Origin: CAYHPY01 sp964358485
GTDB lineage: Bacteria; Elusimicrobiota; Elusimicrobia; UBA1565; UBA9628
Assembly (NCBI GenBank): GCA_964358485.1
Contig: CAYHPY010000001.1
Location: 147,960 to 211,959 of the forward strand
Length of the DNA: 64,000 bases
Direction of reading: 5' to 3'
Shown here piece by piece: positions 7,614 to 15,198 of this stretch (position 1 is the first letter of the stretch; each line of letters begins with the position of its first letter). A program made the translations under genes and the position numbers. Under the pieces are notes generated by a model. It did not search any database. It saw only the letters and a list, made by a program, of their open reading frames with translations, and had not been told where the DNA came from.

Positions 7614-9170
7614 TCAGCCGCAGTCCAGGTTGTCGCAATCGGCTTCCGAGGCTTTTTGATAGTCCGCGTCAGTGGATTTGATTTCTTTCTTTCCGGAGTT
7701 GCTGGCCCAGACTCCCCCCGCGATGACGGCGGCCCCGCAAAGCAGCAGCAGGGTCCGAAAGGAGGACATCGCTTCCTTGACCTCATCCTCGCCGGTACTG
7801 CCCCAGATCGCTGCGATCAGCAGGGCGCCAAGAATGGCGGTCATCCCGCCGCCAAGCATCATGATGGTGCCCTGGGCCGGTTGTCCGAACTGGCCGAAGG
7901 CGACCCGGATGCCCAGGTAAAGGGCGGCCAGGGCCATCAATATGGCGAAGATGCAGATGATGGTCGCTATGATCTTGGCGATCGCGCCGTACGGATATGG
8001 CAGGTTCTTGATCACGGGTACCGCATACGACATTATCAACAGTATCCCTGCCGCGTACATCAGGTTTTTCTGGGCCGTGTCGACCGCTTTCTGCCACGGG
8101 GTAACGTTGGCCGGCGGCGGCGGGGTGACGGGAATGTTCAGGTCCGGGTCGTAGGGGTCGGCTCCGAATTCCGGATTCGGGCTGGAATTGGAGTCTCCTC
8201 CTCCGCCGCCGCCTTGCCCGGGGCCTCCGGACGGCGTTCCGCCCTCGGGGCCGATCGTTCCTCCGGCGGGGCGATAGCCGCCCTCGTAGGTTCGTCCGGC
8301 CTCCGCGCTGCTGTGAATTCCGACCTGGTCGCGCCGGACCGCGGCCAACTGGCGCATGGTGCCGCTGCGCCGGCGAGCCGCGCCCGGAGAACGGTTGGCG
8401 GAGGTGCGCGCGGCCGAGTTGGATCGGGAGAGCCTGCCGACTCCGGGGGAAGCCCGTTGGGTTTGGGGCACTTGGGTCTTGGATTGGGCCGCCGCGGCCA
8501 GGGAAGCGGAGGTCCCGGCCGAGCCGCTGATCGAGGCCGAGAGCCCTCCCGCTTTTCTCCCCGGGCTGTTCGTCGAGCCGGAATCGGGGGCGGCGCCGGA
8601 GTTTTGAGCGGTTCCGGAATCGCCGGCGGCGCCCGAGCCCCCGGCGGCGCCGGTTTGGGAGCCGTCGGAAGCGGCGGTTGCGGCGGAATCCTCGGTCGTC
8701 CCTGATCCATCGGCGGCAGTCTGGTCTCCGGCTTGCCCGTCGCCCTCGGCCGAGGGGGAATCCCCGGCCGGTTCCGTGGCCACATAGCCCAGGGAGTCTC
8801 CGCGCTTTCCATGGGCTCCCGTTCCCGCCTCAAATCCGACCGAGCCCGAGCGGGCTTCGGTTCCGGGCACCACGCCGACATGGTGGGAGCCCGGCTTTCC
8901 TCCATGTCCGCCCAGGGCCCCTTGGATCACATAGCCGATTCCGGTCGTCGCGGCGATTCCTCCGACAACCAGGGCGAGGAGGCCGAGTTTGGTGGAAACC
9001 AGCCCGGCCAATATCCCTCCGCCGCCCGCTCCGGAGCCTCCCGCAGCTCCCGAAAACGCTCCTTTCCCGGCGCTGGAAAACCAGCCGAGTCCGCCTTTTT
9101 TATTTTCTTCCTTCTTGGCGTTCGGGTCCTTGGACTTTAGGTCTGGAAGGTCGGGCCGGTTGGTTTCCAT
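7614..9170 (-). CDS. large membrane protein with Gly/Ser/Ala-rich region, unknown
   Basis: 518 residues from the ATG at 9170 (a TTG 14 codons upstream is less likely). A charged N-terminus is followed by a hydrophobic helix (about 70-95), about 200 residues of Gly/Ser/Ala-rich low complexity, and four or five helices near the C-terminus (about 365-490), ending in a Cys-containing acidic tail. The helical C-terminal block resembles small pore or VirB2/TrbC-like hairpins only in hydropathy. No family recognised. First gene of the unknown block after rluE. Confidence 0.65.
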   Translation of the reverse strand: METNRPDLPDLKSKDPNAKKEENKKGGLGWFSSAGKGAFSGAAGGSGAGGGGILAGLVSTKLGLLALVVGGIAATTGIGYVIQGALGGHGGKPGSHHVGVVPGTEARSGSVGFEAGTGAHGKRGDSLGYVATEPAGDSPSAEGDGQAGDQTAADGSGTTEDSAATAASDGSQTGAAGGSGAAGDSGTAQNSGAAPDSGSTNSPGRKAGGLSASISGSAGTSASLAAAAQSKTQVPQTQRASPGVGRLSRSNSAARTSANRSPGAARRRSGTMRQLAAVRRDQVGIHSSAEAGRTYEGGYRPAGGTIGPEGGTPSGGPGQGGGGGGDSNSSPNPEFGADPYDPDLNIPVTPPPPANVTPWQKAVDTAQKNLMYAAGILLIMSYAVPVIKNLPYPYGAIAKIIATIICIFAILMALAALYLGIRVAFGQFGQPAQGTIMMLGGGMTAILGALLIAAIWGSTGEDEVKEAMSSFRTLLLLCGAAVIAGGVWASNSGKKEIKSTDADYQKASEADCDNLDCG

Positions 9171-9208
9171 GGGCTTGTCCCATAGGGTAGCCCCGGGGGC
9201 GGGAAAAG

Positions 9209-9787
9209 TCAATGCCGCTTGGCTTTATTTACCGATTTTTCGTTTTCCCACCTCCACCGGCCGGGCTCCAAATCGCCCAGTTCGACGCTTCCGGACCGGA
9301 TTCGCAGGAGCCTCAAGGTGGGGTGCCCGATGGCCGCGGTCATGCGCCGGATTTGGCGATTCTTGCCTTCCGTGAGGACCAGTTCCAGCCAGGCCGTGGG
9401 AACGATCAGCCGGTGCCGGATCGGCGGAATCCTGGGGGGCAGGGAAGGTTCCCGGTCCAGAAGCCGGACTCCGCAGGGGCGCGTCATTCCGTCTTTGAGC
9501 CGGAGGCCTTTGGCCAGGCGCGCCAACGCCTCCGGAGAGGGCAATCGCTCGACTTGAGCCAGGTAGGTTCGGGGGTGGCCGGAGCCGACGAGGCGGGCGT
9601 GGAGCCGGCCGTCATTGGTCAGAAGCAGGAGGCCCTCGCTATCGTGGTCCAGGCGGCCGGCCGGGTAGAAGCCTTTGGGGAGGTTCAACTCGGCTAAGGT
9701 GGGATGCCCGGCCAGCGGGGTGAATTGCGACACGGTCCCGTAAGGTTTGTTGAGGGCGATCAGGCGGCCTTGGGGAAGGTGTCTCAT
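9209..9787 (-). CDS. RluE/RsuA-family pseudouridine synthase
   Basis: 192 residues. It isomerises a uridine in rRNA to pseudouridine. The catalytic motif is GRLDHDSEGLLLLTNDG (catalytic Asp in RLDHD) and the C-terminal family motif is GKNRQIRRM. Like E. coli RluE it begins directly with the catalytic domain (ALNKPYG) and lacks an N-terminal S4 domain. The start at 9787 is chosen for domain fit; an in-frame ATG at 9808 adds seven residues. It is divergent from the histidine kinase. Confidence 0.88.
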   Translation of the reverse strand: MRHLPQGRLIALNKPYGTVSQFTPLAGHPTLAELNLPKGFYPAGRLDHDSEGLLLLTNDGRLHARLVGSGHPRTYLAQVERLPSPEALARLAKGLRLKDGMTRPCGVRLLDREPSLPPRIPPIRHRLIVPTAWLELVLTEGKNRQIRRMTAAIGHPTLRLLRIRSGSVELGDLEPGRWRWENEKSVNKAKRH

Positions 9788-9841
9788 GGCCTGGCCAAAT
9801 TCTAGCATGGAAAATCCGGCCGGACGACGGGCCGGATTATT

Positions 9842-9847
9842 TATAAT
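9842..9847 (+). promoter_or_regulatory. -10 box TATAAT close to start codon
   Basis: Perfect TATAAT ending 7 nt before the ATG at 9855. It also overlaps the in-frame ATG at 9846, which therefore could not be translated from a transcript starting here. This decides the start in favour of 9855. Confidence 0.55.
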
Positions 9848-9854
9848 GGTGGCG

Positions 9855-11102
9855 ATGAAGGAACGCAGTAGGGGGGTGGGCGCCGCGGACGGCCTGGCCT
9901 TCGCCCTGACCATCGGCCTGGCGGCCTTCCTGGGCCGGGAGAACCCCGATTTCCGATATCCGGAAATATTCTGGAGTTTCCTCGCCTTGCTCGTTTTCAA
10001 CCTGGTCAATTACTCGATCCTGGTCCGATTCATGGAAGACGGCCGCCGCATGGGTTTGGCCGTCGGCGCCAATACCCTCCTCCTCACCGTGGTCATCCAC
10101 TTCTCCGGGGGGGCGCGGTCCTACCTCTGGGTGCTCTACCTTCTCCCCCTGCTCCACGGCTGCCTGGCTTTCGGGCGGCGGGGGATTCTTTCGACCACCG
10201 TGGCCGTCGTCTCGGCGATCGTGGTCTTTCACTCCGGCTCGGTCCTTCGGGGGGCGCTCAGCGAACTTCTGGAAATGCTGACCAAGGCCGGGATCATGGT
10301 CTTCGCCACCGACTTGGTCATGAGAGTCTCATTGCGGGAACGCAAGGCTCGGGAACAGTTGGCCCGGGAGCAGAGGCGGATTCACGAGGAGCGCACCGCG
10401 GCCCGGGAACGCCTCCAGCACATGGACCGTTTGGCGACCTTGGGCACCATCACCGCCGGCGTGGTCCATGAGCTCAAGACCCCGCTGACCAACATCCTGG
10501 GTTATTCGGACCTGATCGCGGCCGGGGGGGTGGGCGCTCCGCCCGCCCAGCTTTCCGGCAACATCGCCAAGGCCGTCCGCCGTTGCGAGCGCATCCTTCA
10601 AGACACCTTGTCCTTTTCCCGGGCCAAGGAAAGCCCCGCGGCTCCGGCCGACCTCAACGCCCTGATCCGGGAATGCGTCGAGCTCAAGAAGTACGAGTGG
10701 CTCCATTCCGGGATCTCGGTCGAGGAGAGCTACGCCCCGGATCTTCCGCCGGTGGTTCTTAAGGGGCCGCAGTTCCAGCAGGTGCTCTTCAACCTGCTCA
10801 CCAACGCCGAGCAGGCCCTGCGCCTGGGCGGGGTCAAGGACGCGGTCGTACGGGTCTCCACCGCGCGGGCCGACGGCGCCGTCCTGGTCACGGTCTCCGA
10901 CAACGGCCCGGGCGTGCCGCCCGCCCTTAAGGACAAAATCTGGGAGACCTTTTTCACCACCAAGCCCGGCAAGGAAGGCACCGGCCTGGGACTTTCGATC
11001 TGCCGGCGGATCGTGACGGAGCTGGGGGGGGCCATCGAACTGGACGCTTCCGGCCGCGGGCGCGGGGCGGCCTTTATCGTGGGCCTTCCGGTCGGCGATT
11101 AG
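9855..11102 (+). CDS. membrane histidine kinase, orphan
   Basis: 415 residues. About five transmembrane helices in the first 160 residues form the sensor; there is no periplasmic domain of note and no HAMP. A coiled-coil linker (about 160-190) leads to the HisKA domain with the phospho-acceptor His205 in VVHELKTPLTNI. The HATPase_c domain shows the N box (LTNAEQAL), G1 (SDNGPGVP), the FFTTK F-box and G2 (GTGLGLSI). No response regulator gene is adjacent, so its partner is unknown. The short-loop membrane sensor suggests it detects something within or near the membrane. Confidence 0.9.
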   Translation: MKERSRGVGAADGLAFALTIGLAAFLGRENPDFRYPEIFWSFLALLVFNLVNYSILVRFMEDGRRMGLAVGANTLLLTVVIHFSGGARSYLWVLYLLPLLHGCLAFGRRGILSTTVAVVSAIVVFHSGSVLRGALSELLEMLTKAGIMVFATDLVMRVSLRERKAREQLAREQRRIHEERTAARERLQHMDRLATLGTITAGVVHELKTPLTNILGYSDLIAAGGVGAPPAQLSGNIAKAVRRCERILQDTLSFSRAKESPAAPADLNALIRECVELKKYEWLHSGISVEESYAPDLPPVVLKGPQFQQVLFNLLTNAEQALRLGGVKDAVVRVSTARADGAVLVTVSDNGPGVPPALKDKIWETFFTTKPGKEGTGLGLSICRRIVTELGGAIELDASGRGRGAAFIVGLPVGD

Positions 11103-11782
11103 CGGCTCGGGCGGGCGGCGCGCTCCCCGCGCTCCCGCGCGGCGGAGACCTCGGCGGGAGACAGGAGGGCCTCGAGTTTTTTCAACTTTTTTATGATGGC
11201 CGGCTCGAACTGGCTGTAGGTCGGAAACGGCCCCGAGCGCGAGGCGGGGTTGCTTCCGGCGTAGGCGTAATACCAGGCGTAGGCCTCGGCGTTGTCGATG
11301 GGACCGGCTCGTCCCGTCTCATAAAAAAAGCCGAGGGTATATTGCGCGCCGGAGTGGCCCTTGTTGGCGGCCTCAAGAAACCAACGAAGGGCCAGCGCCC
11401 CGTTATTCTTTACGCCTCGTCCCTGGTTGATCATGTTGGCGAGGTCGTTGGCCGCCTCGGCGTTTCCCGCCTTTGCCTTGGCGTGGAAGGCCCGGGCGTT
11501 CTGCGCCTCGAACCCGCTCTCCAGGAATTCGGGCTCGTCGGGGACCGGCGCGGGAGCGCGTTTTCCCTTGGCGGGCGAGTTCGGGAATAGGGCGCCGCGG
11601 CAGCCGGCCATTAAGGAGTCCTGTTGCTCGAGCAGGCATGCGCGCAGGGCCGCCGGATCGTTTTTTACTTCCGAGCAGAGCATTCCGGCCTCGTTGGCGC
11701 AGGCGGACTTGAGGTCCACGGCGGCGCGGGGCGAGGCGGCCAGGGGCGGGGACGCCAAGAAAAACCAGAATAGGGGAGGCAT
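11099..11782 (-). CDS. exported Sel1-repeat protein
   Basis: About 227 residues from the ATG at 11782; signal peptide (about 1-20). A cysteine-containing region (three Cys within about 45 residues) precedes two Sel1-like (TPR-type) repeats: A-x-x-G-N-A-E-A-A-N-D-L-A and the ANKGHSGAQYTLGFFYETG unit. Such solenoids mediate protein-protein interaction, usually in the periplasm. An upstream TTG at 11845 would add a non-signal extension and is rejected. Convergent with, and overlapping by three bases, the histidine kinase gene. Confidence 0.7.
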   Translation of the reverse strand: MPPLFWFFLASPPLAASPRAAVDLKSACANEAGMLCSEVKNDPAALRACLLEQQDSLMAGCRGALFPNSPAKGKRAPAPVPDEPEFLESGFEAQNARAFHAKAKAGNAEAANDLANMINQGRGVKNNGALALRWFLEAANKGHSGAQYTLGFFYETGRAGPIDNAEAYAWYYAYAGSNPASRSGPFPTYSQFEPAIIKKLKKLEALLSPAEVSAARERGERAARPSR

Positions 11783-11840
11783 CCCGCAGTTTATGAATTT
11801 CACGCCCTTGCGGCCAATCGCGTCCGGCGGGTTGTTCTCG

Positions 11841-11897
11841 ATCAATCCCCGCGGTTGACGAAAGTCCTAAGTTCGGACCGCCCCTACGGGGTATCAT
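11841..11897 (+). promoter_or_regulatory. promoter module: TCAA-N9-TTGA element, 32 nt, TATCAT
   Basis: TCAATCCCCGCGGTTGA (11843-11859), then, counting from its TTGACG, 31 nt to TATCAT (11892-11897) inside the 13-mer GGGGTATCATGTC. The same elements with the same spacings occur upstream of the 18712 gene. No sigma-70 -35 lies 17 bp before the TATCAT, so an activator bound at the inverted repeat is plausible. Confidence 0.5.
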
Positions 11898-11938
11898 GTC
11901 TCTCCGGTCCGGCGCAGCCGGGCCGCGGGAGGCCGTCC

Positions 11939-12550
11939 ATGAATCGAGTTTTCGCCGCCGCGCTCGCGCTTTCGCTTTCCCCTTCGGCTTTCGCCGGGGA
12001 ATTGGAGGGGCTCCGGGTTCCCGAGGCGGATTTCACCGCGCTGGTGGGCCGGTCCATCCTCCCCATGCAGGCCAAAAACGCCTTCGACGGCCTGGCCGAG
12101 TGCGGCCTGCTGGACAATAAGCGCCTCTATGAACTCGACGAGGCGGTCTCCGCCCTCCAGCCCTGCCTGGACGCCGTGTCCCGCCGCTACGGCGCGGCCC
12201 TCAAAGCCGAGGCCGGTCCGGTCGGCCCCGAGGGTCGTCCGGGAATCGTGATTTACGCCGAGGGCGCCGCTTTGACCGCCCCGGTGATGCGGGATTTGAA
12301 TCTCGGTCTGGCGGCCCGCGGCCGGTTTCTCCTGGGGCACGGCGCGGTTCTGCGGCGGGGGTCGGATCGCCCGGTCTTGGAAAGCGCTCCGGCCCTGGAA
12401 GGCCTCTTGGGCCGCCTGCTCGCGGCGCCGCGCGGGTTCGCCGCCAAATGGGACCAGTGCCAGGACGACGAGACCTGCGGCTCGGAGCACTACTGCTGCG
12501 TCAAAAGCACCGGCAACCGCTGCGTTAAAAATAACGTCGTCTGCAAGTAA
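11939..12550 (+). CDS. secreted protein with C-terminal cysteine-rich module
   Basis: 203 residues; signal peptide about 1-20 (ends SAFAG) and a Shine-Dalgarno GGGAGG in place. The middle is an Ala/Leu/Arg-rich helical domain. The last 32 residues hold six cysteines (C-x5-C-x5-CC-x7-C-x5-C), a spacing like disulfide-rich knottin/colipase-type folds; family not identified. Its promoter module is shared with the repeat-peptide gene at 18712, suggesting common control of two Cys-rich products. Confidence 0.7.
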   Translation: MNRVFAAALALSLSPSAFAGELEGLRVPEADFTALVGRSILPMQAKNAFDGLAECGLLDNKRLYELDEAVSALQPCLDAVSRRYGAALKAEAGPVGPEGRPGIVIYAEGAALTAPVMRDLNLGLAARGRFLLGHGAVLRRGSDRPVLESAPALEGLLGRLLAAPRGFAAKWDQCQDDETCGSEHYCCVKSTGNRCVKNNVVCK

Positions 12551-12580
12551 ACAGGCGGGCCATTTTCGCCCGGGAAGAGT

Positions 12581-12586
12581 TATAAT
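12581..12586 (+). promoter_or_regulatory. -10 box TATAAT close to start codon
   Basis: Perfect TATAAT ending 6 nt before the ATG at 12593; no Shine-Dalgarno between them. Leaderless-type arrangement. Confidence 0.55.
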
Positions 12587-12592
12587 CGGGCG

Positions 12593-13231
12593 ATGGTCGC
12601 CCAACTTCTCTTGGCGGTGATGGTTCTCTCTGCGACCGCGGCCGGGGAACGCGGCCCGTCCTGTCCGCTTCGGGAGGCGCAAAGCGCGCTGAGGGCGGTT
12701 CTGACGGAGAATCCCCGGTCCGCCCAGGCCCCTCCCCAGACCGATGGCGTCAATGAGGATGCCGACGAGGAGAGTTTCGGCCTCAACGGAACCGAGGCCC
12801 TGCCCAATTTCGGGACGGTTTCCACCGGAGTGTACCGCTCCGGGCAGTTCAACCGGGAGGGCCTGCTCAAGCTCAGGGACCTGGGGGTCAAGACGATCCT
12901 GAATATCCGGGAAAAAGTGTCCGAGGAGGAATCCCGGGAGGCCGCCGCGCTCGGAATGTCCGTGGTGCACGTGGCCATGAGCGGCCTGAAGTCCCCGAGT
13001 TTTGACCAGGTGGATCGGGCGCTCAAGACCCTGGCCGACCCCGCCCTGCGCCCGGTTCTGGTCCACTGCCGCTACGGCAAGGACCGCACCGGGGTGACGG
13101 TCGCTTCCTTCAGGACCCGGCTCCAGGGTTGGACGGTTCCCGCCGCCGTGGCCGAGGCCAAGACCTTCGGCTGCTGCATGCCGCTGTTTCGCGATCTTCA
13201 GGACTGGCTCAAGGACTACCTCTCCCGATAG
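12593..13231 (+). CDS. exported dual-specificity/tyrosine phosphatase-like protein
   Basis: 212 residues, N-terminal signal peptide (about 1-17). The phosphatase signature HCRYGKDRTG gives the C-x5-R active site with Cys159 as nucleophile and Arg165. The preceding region (GVYRSGQFNREGLLKLRDLGVKTILNIRE) is typical of the Siw14/DSP-like family, which acts on phosphoproteins, phosphoinositides or inositol phosphates. A 45-residue polar linker separates signal and domain. The signal peptide places it outside the cytoplasm, so an extracellular phosphate ester is a likelier substrate than a cellular phosphoprotein (inference). Confidence 0.8.
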   Translation: MVAQLLLAVMVLSATAAGERGPSCPLREAQSALRAVLTENPRSAQAPPQTDGVNEDADEESFGLNGTEALPNFGTVSTGVYRSGQFNREGLLKLRDLGVKTILNIREKVSEEESREAAALGMSVVHVAMSGLKSPSFDQVDRALKTLADPALRPVLVHCRYGKDRTGVTVASFRTRLQGWTVPAAVAEAKTFGCCMPLFRDLQDWLKDYLSR

Positions 13232-13343
13232 GGGGCCAAAGGGCCTAGGCCCATCTGGGACTTTCGGGCATTTTTCTCTTGCCTCCCTCCGTTTAATTAA
13301 GTTCAATCGGCATGAGTCGTGAGGCTTTGCCTCGGGAGGTCGC

Positions 13344-14336
13344 ATGAGAAGATTCGCAGCCGTATCGGCCCTATTGGTTTTGGCTTTCGTCGCGGTCCGG
13401 GCCTCGGCCCAGGACGCCAACCCGGAAGTCATTTACGGCGACGACGACCGGTTGGACATCTACCAGGTCAAGAGTGCCAAGCTTTTGGAAATGGCCGATG
13501 CCACGGTTTCCCTGTGGCCCGCCTCCAAGGTGAGCGTGGATTCCGCCAAGGCGACCGCCAAGCTGGAAACCGAGTCTTTCGGCGAATCCATGAACATGTG
13601 CAAATCCGAGCCCTACTGGGACCAGCCTCTGGGCGCCTTCTGCTCGGGCTCCCTGGTGGGTCCGGACCTGATCATGACCGCGGGCCATTGCGTGACCTCC
13701 GAGTCCGACTGCAAGGAGACGAAATTCGTCTTCGGCTTCGGCATCAAAGAGGCGGGCAAGTATCCCAACAGCGTGGCGGCCTCGGACGTCTACGGCTGCG
13801 GACAGTTGCTGGGGCGGCTTCAAGAGAACAGCGGGGCCGACTGGGCCCTGATCCGGACCGACCGCCCGGTGGCCGGGCATGTCCCCCTGGGCGTGGCGCG
13901 CGGCCCCGAGCTCAAGGCGGGCGAGAAGGTCTTCGTCATCGGCCATCCCGCGGGCCTGCCGACCAAGGTGGCTGGCGGCGCGGCGGTGCGCGACCCCAGC
14001 CCCAACGGCTACTTCGTGGCCAACCTCGACACTTACGGCGGCAACTCCGGGAGCGCGGTCTTCAACACCGTCACCGGAAAGGTGGAGGGCATCCTGGTCC
14101 GCGGCGAGCAGGACTATGTTTGGCAGGGGAATTGCCGGGTCTCCAAGAAGTGCTCCAACGACGGCTGCGGCGGCGAGCACGTGACCAAGATCTCGTCCCT
14201 GTTCGACAAGATTCCGGGCCCGGTCGAATCCCGGTCCCATGTCCAGACCCCGAGCGAGGCCTTCTGGTCCCTGTTGGAGCGGGCTCAGGCGCAATTGCCC
14301 GCGGACCGCGCCGTGCAAGCCCGCGGCGGGCGGTAA
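13344..14336 (+). CDS. secreted trypsin-like serine protease
   Basis: 330 residues; signal peptide ends near ASA (residue 22). The S1-type triad is visible: His115 (TAGHC), Asp166 (DWALIRTD) and Ser235 (GGNSGS). Eight or more cysteines suggest disulfides. The closest style is the V8/glutamyl endopeptidase-like group rather than HtrA, since there is no PDZ domain. A Shine-Dalgarno (GGGAGG) sits before the ATG and overlaps a small hairpin (GAGGC TTT GCCTC at about 13320-13332). Followed by a terminator. Confidence 0.85.
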   Translation: MRRFAAVSALLVLAFVAVRASAQDANPEVIYGDDDRLDIYQVKSAKLLEMADATVSLWPASKVSVDSAKATAKLETESFGESMNMCKSEPYWDQPLGAFCSGSLVGPDLIMTAGHCVTSESDCKETKFVFGFGIKEAGKYPNSVAASDVYGCGQLLGRLQENSGADWALIRTDRPVAGHVPLGVARGPELKAGEKVFVIGHPAGLPTKVAGGAAVRDPSPNGYFVANLDTYGGNSGSAVFNTVTGKVEGILVRGEQDYVWQGNCRVSKKCSNDGCGGEHVTKISSLFDKIPGPVESRSHVQTPSEAFWSLLERAQAQLPADRAVQARGGR

Positions 14337-14359
14337 GCGAAGAAGTCTTTTTGACCGGC

Positions 14360-14387
14360 GGCCCGGAGGGCGAGAGCTCTCCGGGCC
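14360..14387 (+). terminator. intrinsic terminator after the protease gene
   Basis: GGCCCGGAG / CTCCGGGCC, a 9-bp stem with a 10-nt loop, then GTTTCTATTT. It sits 24 bp past the protease stop. Confidence 0.65.
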
Positions 14388-14391
14388 GTTT

Positions 14392-14600
14392 CTATTTAAA
14401 GCTCAAGTCGGCGAGGTAGATTTTGGTGCCGCGGGAGCTGGTTTGGCCGCGGAACCAGGAGAGGTTGGGAGCGTCGAGGGGCGAGGTATAGTTCGCGATC
14501 AGGAATGTTTTCGGTCCGAGGCGCGTGATCGAGGGGAAGGCGGTGTCTCCCGCTCCGGGCAGGTCCAGGAGCGTCCCGCATCGGTGGAGGACATCACATG
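14392..14600 (-). pseudogene. C-terminal remnant of a BNR/sialidase-like protein
   Basis: The minus strand keeps about 60 sensible codons ending in TAG-free frame at 14392: a GDTAFPSITRLG segment followed by LIANYTSPLD and a terminal KIYLADLSF. This order (GDT.YP, then a Y-S-S/Y-T-S line, then I-Y-L-A-x-L) is typical of the last blade of exo-alpha-sialidase/BNR-repeat proteins. Upstream the frame continues only as antisense to the 14598 gene with no family sequence, so the N-terminal part is gone. A decayed gene is the best reading. Confidence 0.45.
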
Positions 14601-15134
14601 CATCAAGGTTTGGTCGGAGGCAGTTCCGTTGCGGTCTCAATGGTCGTGAGAAAGCTCTGGATTCTTCTCCCGTTTTTGGTCCTTTCCGCCTGCGGTCTGT
14701 GGCGGCGTTCCTCGCCGCCCAACCCGGAAAGCCCGCCCGTGGCCATGTATCCGAGCGACCTGGGTCCTCAATCCCTGGACGTCTCGGCCTATCCCCCGGC
14801 TCAGCGGGAAAACTACCGCCTTTACGCGCAAGCCTGTTCACGCTGTCATGGCCTGGCCCGATCATTGAACGCCCCGGCGGGCTCGCGCCCCTGGTGGACC
14901 TTCTACATCATGGGCATGCGGGTTCGCTCCCGCCTGGCCGGCGTGGCGATCCCCGCGGAGCAATCCCGGGCCGCGTTGGAATTTTTGGACTACGAAGATC
15001 AGAACCGAAAGAGGGGCGCGGCATTCAAGGCGGAAGCCGCGGAACTCGACCATAAATTCATCAACCTGCTCCGCGAGCGTTTTGGAAGCTTTCAGTCGCT
15101 CCCCCAACCCTCGGTCGTCCGGGAGCGGCCCTAG
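14598..15134 (+). CDS. cytochrome c-like lipoprotein
   Basis: 178 residues from the ATG at 14598, which has a good ribosome-binding site (GGAGG, 7 nt away); an alternative ATG at 14640 gives a more usual short signal peptide. The lipobox is LSAC. One heme-binding CxxCH motif (CSRCHG) follows, with Met residues in YIMGMRVRS as possible axial ligands. It is probably an outer-membrane or periplasmic electron carrier; the cognate oxidoreductase is not adjacent. Confidence 0.75.
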   Translation: MHQGLVGGSSVAVSMVVRKLWILLPFLVLSACGLWRRSSPPNPESPPVAMYPSDLGPQSLDVSAYPPAQRENYRLYAQACSRCHGLARSLNAPAGSRPWWTFYIMGMRVRSRLAGVAIPAEQSRAALEFLDYEDQNRKRGAAFKAEAAELDHKFINLLRERFGSFQSLPQPSVVRERP

Positions 15135-15186
15135 GACCTAGAGCCGGGACGGCCTTTCGGCCCTCGCGGCCGGGCTCCGATTCGGC

Positions 15187-15192
15187 TACGCT
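15187..15192 (+). promoter_or_regulatory. -10-like TACGCT close to start codon
   Basis: TACGCT ends 6 nt before the GTG start at 15199. Weak match, but its spacing equals that of the perfect TATAAT boxes elsewhere in the window. Confidence 0.3.
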
Positions 15193-15198
15193 GGTACC

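Noticed and set aside
9846..9854. Start of the histidine kinase at the ATG at 9846
   Set aside because: That ATG overlaps the TATAAT box, so the transcript would start after it; 9855 is preferred.
14392..14865. Intact minus-strand gene of 157 codons
   Set aside because: Only the last 60 codons resemble protein family sequence; the rest is antisense to the cytochrome-like gene. Listed as a remnant instead.
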